Shown here piece after piece: positions 41,938 through 49,373 of a stretch of 64,000 nucleotides of DNA. The translations under genes were made by a program, and so were the position numbers. Every line of letters starts with the position of its first letter. Position 1 is the stretch's first letter. The stretch is from assembly GCF_004519295.1 (NCBI RefSeq), contig NZ_SOZH01000004.1, positions 248,001-312,000 of the forward strand. Direction: 5' to 3'. Source of the stretch: Cellulosimicrobium funkei (GTDB lineage Bacteria > Actinomycetota > Actinomycetes > Actinomycetales > Cellulomonadaceae). The notes beneath the pieces are model-generated. The model was not told the DNA's origin and made no database searches. It worked only from the letters and a program-made list of their open reading frames with translations.

Positions 41938-43742
41938 GGGCGGGGCACGTTGCGCAGGTTGGCGCGGGCCATCGAGACGACCTCGCCCATGCCGCCGCCG
42001 AGGACCTCCTTGCTCATCGCGACCGCGAACCCGCGGACCTGGCCCGCGGTGATGTTCGGCGGGATCGAGAGTGCGCGGGGGTCGGTGACGACGTCGACGA
42101 GCGCCGGTCCCGGCCGGTTCAGCGCCTCCTGGAGGGCGCGGCGCAGGTCCTTCGGCTTCTCGACGCGCACCGCCGGGATGCCGATCGCGTTCGCGACCGC
42201 GGCGTAGTCCACGGGCGGCGACTCGGTGCCGAACATCGGCAGGCCGTCGACGAGCATCTCGAGGCGCACCATGCCGAGGCTCGCGTTGTCGAACAGGACG
42301 ACCTTGACCGGCAGGTCGTAGTGCTTGAGCGTCACGAGCTCGCCGAGCAGCATCGAGAGGCCGCCGTCGCCGGCCATGGCGACGACCTGGCGTTCGCGGC
42401 CCCCTGCACGCCCGGCGGCCGCGGCGCCGATGGCGTGGGGGAGCGCGTTGGCCATCGAGCCGTGGATGAACGACCCGATGACGCGGCGCTTCCCGTTGGG
42501 CGTGATGTACCGCGCGGCCCACACGTTGCACATGCCCGTGTCGACGGTGAACACCGCGTCGTCGGCGGCGACCTGGTCGAGCGTGTCCGCGACGAACTCG
42601 GGGTGGATCGGCGTCGTGCGCTCGACCTTCTTCGTGTACGCCCCGACGACGCCGGTCATCGCCTTCTCGTGCTTGGCGACCATCGAGTCGAGGAACTTGC
42701 GCGACCGCGCCTTCTTCACGAGCGGCAGGAGCGCGCGCACCGTCTCGCCGACGTCACCCACGACGGCGAGGTCGAGGCGCGTGCGCCGGCCGAGGTGGGT
42801 CGGGTCGACGTCGACCTGCGCCGTACGGACCGACTCCGGGAGGAACTGGTCGTACGGGAAGTCGGTGCCGAGCAGCACCAGGAGGTCGCAGTCGTGCATG
42901 GCGTCGAACGCGGCGCCGTAGCCGAGGAGGCCGGACATGCCGACGTCGAACGGGTTGTCGTACTGGATGAACTCCTTGCCGCGCAGCGAGTGGCCCACGG
43001 GCGCGGCGATCTTGTCGGCGAGCGCGATCACGTCGTCGTGCGCGCCGCGCACCCCCGCGCCGGCGAAGATCGTGACCTTCTTCGCGGCGTCGATCGCGTC
43101 CGCGAGCTGCTGGACGGCGGTCGCGTCGGGGACGACGCGCGGGGGCGCGGGCCGGCACGCGACGTCGGGCACGGCGGCCGGGGCGTCGAGGTCGGCGACG
43201 TCGCCCGGGAGCGTGAGGACGGAGACGCCGCGGGCGCCGTACGCGTGGTGGATCGCGGAGTTGATGACGCGCGGCGCCTGCTCGGCGCTCGAGATCATCT
43301 CCGAGTAGACGGAGCACTCGGTGAACAGGCGGTCGGGGTGGGTCTCCTGGAAGAACCCGGTGCCGATCTGCTTGCTCGGGATGTGGCTCGCGATGGCGAG
43401 CACCGGCACGCGCGACCGGTTGGCGTCGTACAGGCCGTTGATGAGGTGGAGGTTCCCCGGCCCGCACGACCCCGCGCACACCGCGAGGCTGCCCGTGACC
43501 TCGGCCTCGGCAGCCGCGGCGAACGCGGCGGCCTCCTCGTGGCGCACGTGGATCCACTCGATCCCCTTGCCCGCGTTCTCGCCCGCGTTGGACCGGTGCA
43601 CGGCGTCGACCACGGGGTTGAGGCTGTCGCCGACGATGCCGTAGATCCGGCGCACCCCCGCCTCGATGAGCTGCGCGACGAGCAGGTCGGCGACCGTGCG
43701 GTTGCGCTTGTCCTGCGGGGACCGACCGATTCCGAACGGCAT
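41934..43742 (-). CDS. poxB: thiamine-pyrophosphate-dependent pyruvate oxidase/dehydrogenase (PoxB-like)
   Basis: A 602-residue flavoenzyme of the TPP family with the three usual domains. The N-terminal PYR domain has RIYGIVGDSLNPVVDAVH and the catalytic Glu in VRHEEAAAF. The central FAD domain includes FAGAGVRGAHDDV. The C-terminal PP domain has the TPP motif VVAMAGDGGLSMLLGELVTLKHYDLPVKVVLFDNAS (GDG to N). The length is close to E. coli PoxB (about 572), but a C-terminal membrane-binding amphipathic tail is not evident. ATG 43742 follows GGAGGT. It converts pyruvate to acetate and CO2. Confidence 0.88.
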   Translation of the reverse strand: MPFGIGRSPQDKRNRTVADLLVAQLIEAGVRRIYGIVGDSLNPVVDAVHRSNAGENAGKGIEWIHVRHEEAAAFAAAAEAEVTGSLAVCAGSCGPGNLHLINGLYDANRSRVPVLAIASHIPSKQIGTGFFQETHPDRLFTECSVYSEMISSAEQAPRVINSAIHHAYGARGVSVLTLPGDVADLDAPAAVPDVACRPAPPRVVPDATAVQQLADAIDAAKKVTIFAGAGVRGAHDDVIALADKIAAPVGHSLRGKEFIQYDNPFDVGMSGLLGYGAAFDAMHDCDLLVLLGTDFPYDQFLPESVRTAQVDVDPTHLGRRTRLDLAVVGDVGETVRALLPLVKKARSRKFLDSMVAKHEKAMTGVVGAYTKKVERTTPIHPEFVADTLDQVAADDAVFTVDTGMCNVWAARYITPNGKRRVIGSFIHGSMANALPHAIGAAAAGRAGGRERQVVAMAGDGGLSMLLGELVTLKHYDLPVKVVLFDNASLGMVRLEMLVDGLPMFGTESPPVDYAAVANAIGIPAVRVEKPKDLRRALQEALNRPGPALVDVVTDPRALSIPPNITAGQVRGFAVAMSKEVLGGGMGEVVSMARANLRNVPRP

Positions 43743-43898
43743 GACGTACCTCCACGGTGGGCTGGGGTCGTCCTCCATCGTGCGACGGGCCGCCCGGCCG
43801 CGCAGCGCGAGCGGGCGTCTCGTGCGTCACCCTCCGCGCGGCCGGGCCCGCGGTCGCCCCCCGACCGCGGGCCCGGCCCGGTGCCTCGGGCCGCCGCC

Positions 43899-44882
43899 TC
43901 AGACCGCGGGCTCGGCGTGCGTCGCGAACGGCGTCCGGCGTCGTGCGACGGCCGCCGCGTCGGCCTGCGCGAACTCCCCGTGGATCCCCGCGCCGGCCAT
44001 GACCCCGGCCGCCGCCGACGCGCCGACCTGCGCCATGAGGTCGCTCGAGTTGCCCGCGGCCCACACGCCCGGCACGGCGGTCGCGCCGCGCGGGTCGGCG
44101 GGCACGAACCGGCCCGCCGGGTGCTCCTCGAGCGTCCCGCCGAGCTGCTCGAACAGCTCGCCGCGCGCGACGAACCGCGGCCCGACGACGACCGCGTCCA
44201 CCGGGAACGACGTCCCGTCGGCGAGCACGACCGACCGCACCGACCGGCCGTCGACGTCGAGCCGCGCGACCTCGCCCTCGACCACGCGCACGCCGAGCGC
44301 CGAGAGCTGTTCCCACGTGGCGTCGTCGGGCTCGGGGGCGGTGTGCTGGAACAGCGTGACGTGCGGGGTGAGCTGGCGGAACAGCAGCACCTGGTGCGCC
44401 GCCGCGGGCCCGGTCGCGAGCACCGCGATCCGCTGCCCGCGGACCTCCCACCCGTGGCAGAACGGGCAGTGCAGCACGCTCGACCCCCAGCCCTCGCGGA
44501 CCCCGGGGACGTCGGGCAGCTCGTCGACGAGGCCGGTCGCGAGCAGCACGCGGCGCGCGCGGACCGTCCCGCCGTCGTCGAGCGTGAGCGTGAAGCCGGA
44601 CCCGGCGTCGCCGTCGGCGCGGGCGACGCGCGCGTCGCGGACCTCGGCGCCGTAACCCTCGGCCTCGGCGCGGCCGGTGGCGAGCAGCTCGCGCGGCGGC
44701 ACGCCCTCGCGCCCGAGCAGGTTGTGCGCGCCCTCCGCGGGCGCGTTGCGGGGCTCGCCGGCGTCGAGCACGACGACGGACCGCAGCGACCGCGCGAGCG
44801 TCACCGCCGCGCTCAGCCCGGCGGGCCCGCCGCCGACGATCGCGACGTCGTAGGGGGCGTTCTTCTCGGTGGTGGTATCCAT
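43899..44882 (-). CDS. thioredoxin-reductase-like NAD(P)/FAD-dependent oxidoreductase
   Basis: A 327-residue low-molecular-weight flavoprotein. The FAD Rossmann is DVAIVGGGPAGLSAAVTLARSL with VVLDAGEPRNAPAEGAHNLLGREG. The redox pair is in SVLHCPFCHGWEV (CPFC), followed by RIAVLATGPAAAH in the second nucleotide domain and GVWAAGNSSDLMAQVGASAAAGV at the end. The CPFC in place of CATC indicates the TrxR-like branch whose partners are unknown. ATG 44882 follows GAGGAGA; the in-frame ATG at 44969 would run through an inverted repeat. It may reduce a bacterial thiol or flavin substrate. Confidence 0.88.
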   Translation of the reverse strand: MDTTTEKNAPYDVAIVGGGPAGLSAAVTLARSLRSVVVLDAGEPRNAPAEGAHNLLGREGVPPRELLATGRAEAEGYGAEVRDARVARADGDAGSGFTLTLDDGGTVRARRVLLATGLVDELPDVPGVREGWGSSVLHCPFCHGWEVRGQRIAVLATGPAAAHQVLLFRQLTPHVTLFQHTAPEPDDATWEQLSALGVRVVEGEVARLDVDGRSVRSVVLADGTSFPVDAVVVGPRFVARGELFEQLGGTLEEHPAGRFVPADPRGATAVPGVWAAGNSSDLMAQVGASAAAGVMAGAGIHGEFAQADAAAVARRRTPFATHAEPAV

Positions 44883-44911
44883 GACTCTCCTCGGCAGGGG
44901 ACGGGGGTCCA

Positions 44912-44976
44912 CCGCTGAGTGCGTGAAACAGTCGCGGGGATCGGCCCGGACGGCGACTGTTCGATGCACTCAGCGG
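44912..44976. repeat. large imperfect inverted repeat between two flavin/methyltransferase genes
   Basis: CCGCTGAGTGC (44912-44922) pairs with GCACTCAGCGG (44966-44976). ACAGTCGC (44928-44935) pairs with GCGACTGT (44953-44960). A 5-base mismatch (GTGAA against TCGAT) splits the two stems. It overlaps the methyltransferase stop codon, so it is probably a terminator, but each arm looks like a copy of one 24-base unit, which could also be a binding site. Confidence 0.65.
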
Positions 44977-45899
44977 GGGCGGCGGGCGGCCCAGACGACG
45001 CGGCCGCCCCGGGCGCGGACGGTGTGGTCGGTGGTGCCGGGCGCGGTCGCGGCGAGCACGGCGTCGAGCGCGGCGAGGTCGGCGGGCTCCAGCCGGTCCG
45101 CCAGGTGCTCGCGCTGGCGCAGCGCGGTGGCGTGCGCCCAGCGGGACGTGTCCGGCCCCGGCGGCACGACGGCGCTTGGCTCGCGCCGGTCCACCACCTC
45201 CAGCCCGGCGTCGGTCAGGTACGGGGTCCAGTCGGGGTAGCGGTTCCAGCCGGCGTGCGCCATGGCGCTCTCGAGGTGCGCGGCGAGGTCGGTGTGGTCC
45301 GCGCCGTCGGGCAGGACGGGCGACGTCGCGGTCATCTCCACGACGACGAGCAGGCCGCCCGGGGCGAGCGCGTCGCGGGCGTCGTGCAGGACGCGCGCCG
45401 GGTCGGCGACGTGGTGCAGCGAGGCCGACGCCCACACGACGTCCGCGACGCCGACGGGCGGCCACCCGGCGTCGAGGTCGGCCTCGACGGTGTGCACGCG
45501 GTCCGCGAGACCGGTCCCGGCGAGCCGGGCGCGCAGGCGGTCGAGCATCGCGGCGTCCGCGTCGACGGCGGCGACCTCGGCCTCCGGGAACGCCCGCGCG
45601 AGCGCCCGGGTGCCGGTGCCGGTCCCCGCACCGAGGTCGACCACGGCGCGCGTCGGGTCCGGGGCGTGCCCGACGGCGACCGCCACGGCCTCGTCGAGGA
45701 GGTCCCCGAACACGAGCGCGTCGAGCTCGAGCAGCTCGGCCAGCCCGGCACCGTCGTGCGGGCCGTGGCCGCCGTGGCCGTGGCCGTGGGAGTGGCCGAG
45801 CTCAGCGGAGTGCCCCGGGGCGTGACCGTCGCGGTGCGGGGAGACCGCGGCGGCGGCGTCGGGGGCGGGCGCGGGGCGCCCGGCGGCGGGGAGGTCCAT
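44970..45899 (-). CDS. class I SAM-dependent methyltransferase with His-rich N-terminus
   Basis: A 309-residue methyltransferase. Residues 1-50 contain a His/Gly/Asp stretch (HSHGHGHGGHGPHDG) that may bind metal. The Rossmann core begins AVVDLGAGTGTGTRALARAFP, with acidic VAAVDADAAMLDRL, then VVWASASLHHVADPARVLHDAR and GGLLVVVEM. No substrate domain is recognised. It is divergent from an XRE-cupin regulator, with an inverted repeat at the regulator start. This regulator-methyltransferase divergent layout is common in actinobacteria and suggests that the regulator senses or protects against the substrate (inference). Confidence 0.87.
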   Translation of the reverse strand: MDLPAAGRPAPAPDAAAAVSPHRDGHAPGHSAELGHSHGHGHGGHGPHDGAGLAELLELDALVFGDLLDEAVAVAVGHAPDPTRAVVDLGAGTGTGTRALARAFPEAEVAAVDADAAMLDRLRARLAGTGLADRVHTVEADLDAGWPPVGVADVVWASASLHHVADPARVLHDARDALAPGGLLVVVEMTATSPVLPDGADHTDLAAHLESAMAHAGWNRYPDWTPYLTDAGLEVVDRREPSAVVPPGPDTSRWAHATALRQREHLADRLEPADLAALDAVLAATAPGTTDHTVRARGGRVVWAARRPR

Positions 45900-45927
45900 G
45901 GCTCCACCGTAGAACGGCCGTGCGCGC

Positions 45928-45956
45928 TGAGCATAGGATCTTGCTCATGACGCAAG
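45928..45956 (+). promoter_or_regulatory. operator/promoter of the XRE-cupin gene
   Basis: TGAGCA (45928-45933) and TGCTCA (45942-45947) flank an 8-base spacer, and CTTGC with GCAAG (45940-45956) flanks the ATG. TAGGAT (45934-45939) is a good -10 only 7 bases upstream of ATG 45947, so the mRNA may be leaderless and self-repressed. No good -35 was seen. Confidence 0.6.
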
Positions 45957-46522
45957 AACCGGACCTCGACGCCGTCGTGCGGCAGCGCATCCGCGGGCTG
46001 CGGCTCGCGCGCGGCTGGACGCTCGACGCGCTCGCCGCGCGCTGCTTCCTCAGCCCGTCCACGCTCAGCCGGATCGAGACCGGGCACCGGCGCATCGCTC
46101 TCGACCAGCTCGTGCCGATCGCCCGCGCGCTCGGCACGACCCTCGACCAGCTCGTCGAGCCCGTCGACGACGAGGACGTCGTGATCCGGCCCGAGCCGCA
46201 GCGCCGCCCGGGGGAGACCACGTGGCTGCTGTCGCGCGAGCGGACCGGGACGATGGTCGCGAAGATGCGCCTCACGCCCGAGCGCGCCGTCGGGCCGGAG
46301 CACCAGCGCGTCCACCCGGGGCACGAGTGGTTCACCGTGCTGTCCGGGACGGCCGTCGTCTACCTCGCGGACCGCCGGATCCTCGTCCAGGAGGGCCAGG
46401 CGGCGGAGTTCTCGACGATGGTGCCGCACTCGTTCGGCGCGCACGACGGCCCGGTCGAGATCCTCACGATCTTCGACCAGGAGGGCGAGCGGGCCCACCT
46501 CTCGGGCGCCGACCCGGCCTGA
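45947..46522 (+). CDS. XRE-family regulator with cupin sensor domain
   Basis: A 191-residue regulator. The N-terminal XRE HTH (residues 8-65) reads RQRIRGLRLARGWTLDALAARCFLSPSTLSRIETGHRRIALDQLVPIARALG. A C-terminal cupin_2 barrel (about 100-175) has HPGHEWFTVLSGTAVVYLADRRILVQEGQAAEFSTMVPHSFGA with the His residues expected for a metal. Small-molecule binding in the cupin would change DNA affinity. ATG 45947 sits inside an inverted repeat, consistent with autoregulation. The divergent methyltransferase is the probable target. No known ligand. Confidence 0.9.
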   Translation: MTQEPDLDAVVRQRIRGLRLARGWTLDALAARCFLSPSTLSRIETGHRRIALDQLVPIARALGTTLDQLVEPVDDEDVVIRPEPQRRPGETTWLLSRERTGTMVAKMRLTPERAVGPEHQRVHPGHEWFTVLSGTAVVYLADRRILVQEGQAAEFSTMVPHSFGAHDGPVEILTIFDQEGERAHLSGADPA

Positions 46523-46588
46523 GCGTCACGCCGGCCGCGGCCGGACCGATATCCGGTCGATGCTCCCCGGGCGCGATCCGGCGCCCCG

Positions 46589-47929
46589 TCAGTGGGCCGG
46601 CGTGCCGTCCGTGACGTCCTCGCGGTCGGCGCTGCGTCGCAGCGACCGCAGGGCCACGAGCACCAGCACGACGGCGAGCGCGGCCGCCGCGACGACGACC
46701 TCGAACCCGGCGTGCGCGCCGCCCGCGTCGATGCGCGACCCGGCGACGGACGACCCGATCGACACCCCGACGCCGAGCGACGTCCCGACCCACGCGAGGC
46801 CCTCGGTGAGCTGGGTCGGGGCCACGAGGTTCTGCACGAGGTTGTTGCCGTTGATGAGCGTCGGCGCGATGGCGAACCCGGTGACGAACATGACCGCCGC
46901 GAGGACGGGGATCGACGTGACGAAGAAGAACAGCGAGACGCCCGCGGCGAGCGCGACGATCCCGATGACGAACCGGCGCCACAGCGGGGACACCCAGTGG
47001 CGGGCGCCGTAGACGAGGCCGGAGATGAGCGAGCCCAGGGCGAACACGGCGAGGATGACGCCGGCGGCGCCCTTCTGGCCCTCCTCCTCGGCGAACGCGA
47101 TGGTCGAGACGTCGGTCGCGCCGAACACGATGCCCATCGCCACGAAGATCACGGCGAGCACGACCATCCCCGTCGACCGCATGGCCGAGCGCTGCTTGAC
47201 GCCGGCCTCGGGCACGACGACGGGCGGCTCGGTCGCGCGCTGGGACAGGAACCACAGCCCGCCCACGACGGCCGCGACCAGGGGGACGACCAGACCGGCC
47301 GACGGCGACACGCTCGTGGCGAGCACGGTCGCGAGCACGGGCCCGACGACGAACACGAGCTCGTCGAGCGCGGACTCGAGCGAGTACGCGGTGTGCAGGC
47401 GCCGCGCGTCGGGCACGACGTGCGTCCAGCGCGCGCGGACCATCGAGCCGTACGACCCCTGCGTCGCGCCGGAGACGGCGGCGAACACGTAGAGCGTCCA
47501 CTCGGGCGCGCGGAGCACGGCGCACAGGATGAGCCCGCCGAGCCCGAGCGTCGCGGCGGCGAGCAGCGGCAGCATGACGACGCGCTGCCCCGTGCGGTCC
47601 ACGAGGCGCGCGATCTGGGGCGACACGACCGCCTGCGCCACGACGAGCGCGGCCGCGACGCGTCCCGCGAGCGCGTACTCGCCGTAGATGCCCTGGATCA
47701 TGAGGATCGTGCCGATGCCGACCATGGACATCGGCAGGCGCGCGACGAGCGCCGCGGCGGAGAACCGCCACGCGCCGGGCAGCGTGAGCACGGCGCGGTA
47801 GGGGTTGCGGGAGGCCCGGACCTCGGCGTCGGGCGCGGTGCCCGACGTCGTCCCCTCGGTCGTCAGGTCGTCCCGCCGGTGCTCGGGGTTCTCGGGGTCG
47901 TCAGCGCGCGACGGGGAATCCTGGACCAC
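46589..47929 (-). CDS. MFS transporter
   Basis: A 446-residue permease with about twelve helices. After a hydrophilic N-terminus of about 35 residues it begins PYRAVLTLPGAWRFSAAALVARLPMSMVGIGTILMIQGIYG, resembling actinobacterial MFS efflux pumps. ARLVDRTGQRVVMLPLLAA is the loop 2-3 motif. GTG 47929 (MVQDSPSRADD) is chosen as the first start after the divergent acetyltransferase promoter. The in-frame ATG at 48130 would overlap that gene by 70 bases and is rejected. The start codon remains uncertain. Substrate unknown. Confidence 0.85.
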   Translation of the reverse strand: MVQDSPSRADDPENPEHRRDDLTTEGTTSGTAPDAEVRASRNPYRAVLTLPGAWRFSAAALVARLPMSMVGIGTILMIQGIYGEYALAGRVAAALVVAQAVVSPQIARLVDRTGQRVVMLPLLAAATLGLGGLILCAVLRAPEWTLYVFAAVSGATQGSYGSMVRARWTHVVPDARRLHTAYSLESALDELVFVVGPVLATVLATSVSPSAGLVVPLVAAVVGGLWFLSQRATEPPVVVPEAGVKQRSAMRSTGMVVLAVIFVAMGIVFGATDVSTIAFAEEEGQKGAAGVILAVFALGSLISGLVYGARHWVSPLWRRFVIGIVALAAGVSLFFFVTSIPVLAAVMFVTGFAIAPTLINGNNLVQNLVAPTQLTEGLAWVGTSLGVGVSIGSSVAGSRIDAGGAHAGFEVVVAAAALAVVLVLVALRSLRRSADREDVTDGTPAH

Positions 47930-48056
47930 CGTCCCAGTGTCGCACCCGGAAGCCGTCCGGCCGGTAGCGAATCCGTGTCGCCACGCCCGACGTGACCGCC
48001 GTCTCCGGGGTCGCGCCGTGGTTGTCCGGGGGCGCCGGGCCGACGACGATGGCGGC

Positions 48057-48362
48057 ATGACCGACAGCCCCGCACCCCGCACGCCCACCGTCACCGTCAC
48101 CGACGAGGGCGACCGCTTCGAGGCCCGCACCGACGACGGCGTCGTCGCCGGCTTCGCCGCCTACGTGCGGGAGCCGGGCGCGGTGATCTTCACGCACACC
48201 GAGGTCGACCCCGCGTTCGAGGGGCGCGGCGTCGGGTCCGCGCTCGCCGCCGGCGCGCTCGACAGCGTGCGGGAGTCGGGTGAGCGCGTCGTCGCGCTGT
48301 GCCCCTTCATCCGCGCGTACGTCGAGCGGCACCCGGAGTACGAGGACCTGACCCGGCGCTGA
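48057..48362 (+). CDS. small GNAT-like acetyltransferase (YidJ/YjdJ type)
   Basis: A 101-residue protein of the short GNAT_like family. Key features: VAGFAAYVREPGAVIFTHTEVDPAFEGRGVGSALAAGALDSV (acetyl-CoA loop RGxGxxL) and the diagnostic end CPFIRAYVERHPEYEDL. It lacks the N-terminal strands of full GNATs, as the family does. It probably acetylates a small amine or binds acetyl-CoA in the cytoplasm. Divergent from the MFS gene by 127 bases, followed by a strong hairpin. Confidence 0.88.
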   Translation: MTDSPAPRTPTVTVTDEGDRFEARTDDGVVAGFAAYVREPGAVIFTHTEVDPAFEGRGVGSALAAGALDSVRESGERVVALCPFIRAYVERHPEYEDLTRR

Positions 48363-48368
48363 GCGCAC

Positions 48369-48400
48369 GAGAGCCCCGGTCCGTCGGGACCGGGGCTCTC
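48369..48400. terminator. bidirectional terminator hairpin
   Basis: GAGAGCCCCGGTCC (48369-48382) pairs with GGACCGGGGCTCTC (48387-48400) around GTCG, between the convergent acetyltransferase gene (stop at 48362) and lipoprotein gene (stop at 48420). Confidence 0.88.
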
Positions 48401-48419
48401 GCGGCAGGCGCGGGCGGCG

Positions 48420-49148
48420 TCAGGAGATCGTGCCGGTGCCCTCGCCCTCGATGCGCTCGTCGTGCAGGAGCTCGCCCTCCGCGTCCACGGGCGTGATCAC
48501 GGCGTCGAACGTGATCGGCGAGCCGGGCTGGTAGCGGAAGTTCGTCGCGTACGAGTACGACTGGCCCGTCGCGAACGGGTACACCGACGGCTCGCGGTAC
48601 GCCTGGTTGTGCATCGCGTCGTCGTGCACGCCCTGCGCCTCGTACAGTGCGTCGTCGACGATCGTGTCCATGCCCTGCATGTACGGCCAGTCGTCGTAGC
48701 GCTCGTCGATGCTCACGAGGCTCGAGCCGAGGTCGATCGGGTCGCCCTCGTTCGTGATGACGTAGTTGATGAAGACGATGTCGTCGCCCGCGGCGATGAG
48801 CGGCTGGTTGGTGTCCGGGTCGACGAACAGGCCGTCCTTCGAGGCCTGCGTGACGCCCACCTGGTAGACGTCGACGCGCACGTCGCCGACGTTGAACGTC
48901 GAGATCTGCTCGCCCGGCGTCGCGACGGGGTTGGCCCAGTCGGGGAGCTCGCCGTCGGAGCCGGTCTCCGCCGCCGCGTCGTCGGTCTCCTCGGCGTCCT
49001 CGGCGGGCGCGGACTCCTCCGTCGTCGTCTCCTCGGGGGCGGACGTCTTCGGGGCGTCCCCGCCGTCGACGGCGACGGTGCACGCGGTGAGGCCGAGCGC
49101 GAGCGCGGCGGCGACGGTCAGGCGGGCGGCGGTACGGGCGGGACGCAT
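48420..49148 (-). CDS. secreted lipoprotein of unknown function
   Basis: A 242-residue protein with a lipoprotein signal: RPARTAARLTVAAALALGLTAC, lipobox LTAC with Cys23. After it comes an acidic linker rich in Glu, Thr and Ala (about residues 35-65), then a globular beta-rich domain (FNVGDVRVDVYQVGVTQASKDG, IVFINYVITNEGDPIDLGSS). Its folding hints at an immunoglobulin-like or DUF4352-like module, but no family is certain. It should be anchored to the outer face of the membrane. No operon partner; it is bounded by a hairpin downstream and by the fumarate reductase promoter region upstream. Confidence 0.8.
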   Translation of the reverse strand: MRPARTAARLTVAAALALGLTACTVAVDGGDAPKTSAPEETTTEESAPAEDAEETDDAAAETGSDGELPDWANPVATPGEQISTFNVGDVRVDVYQVGVTQASKDGLFVDPDTNQPLIAAGDDIVFINYVITNEGDPIDLGSSLVSIDERYDDWPYMQGMDTIVDDALYEAQGVHDDAMHNQAYREPSVYPFATGQSYSYATNFRYQPGSPITFDAVITPVDAEGELLHDERIEGEGTGTIS

Positions 49149-49244
49149 GAGTGCTCCGGTGGTTCGGGGAGGGGTTCCGCACGGACCTTACCCACAGACG
49201 GGCCGCGGGCTCGATGGGGAGCGGTGCCCATGGGGCCCCGGACC

Positions 49245-49290
49245 GGGACCTTCGCCTGTTGCGCTGCCCCGGCGGCGCGGGGACCCTTCC
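49245..49290. promoter_or_regulatory. repeated GGGACC(C)TTC motif upstream of frdA
   Basis: GGGACCTTC at 49245-49253 and GGGGACCCTTCC at 49279-49290 lie 84-129 bases upstream of the frdA start. Similar GGGAC-type half-sites occur in actinobacterial low-oxygen boxes (DevR/DosR-like). The same GGGACCTTCG also appears near 53990. Function is inferred only; the gap 49149-49373 holds no gene. Confidence 0.35.
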
Positions 49291-49373
49291 CCTATGCCTC
49301 GGCACGCTCTCCCCCCGCTCCGCCCTGCACGCCCCGGACCGGCCGGCCTCTCCCGCACGCCCCGAGGACGCCG

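Noticed and set aside
40315-43742. Functional link between recQ and poxB
   Set aside because: The overlap of their ends is real, but such compaction is common in this window and no biological link is known.
47805-48056. N-terminal extension of the GNAT-like gene
   Set aside because: It would overlap the divergent MFS start region and gives low-complexity Arg/Ser sequence; the family is about 100 residues, matching the ATG at 48057.
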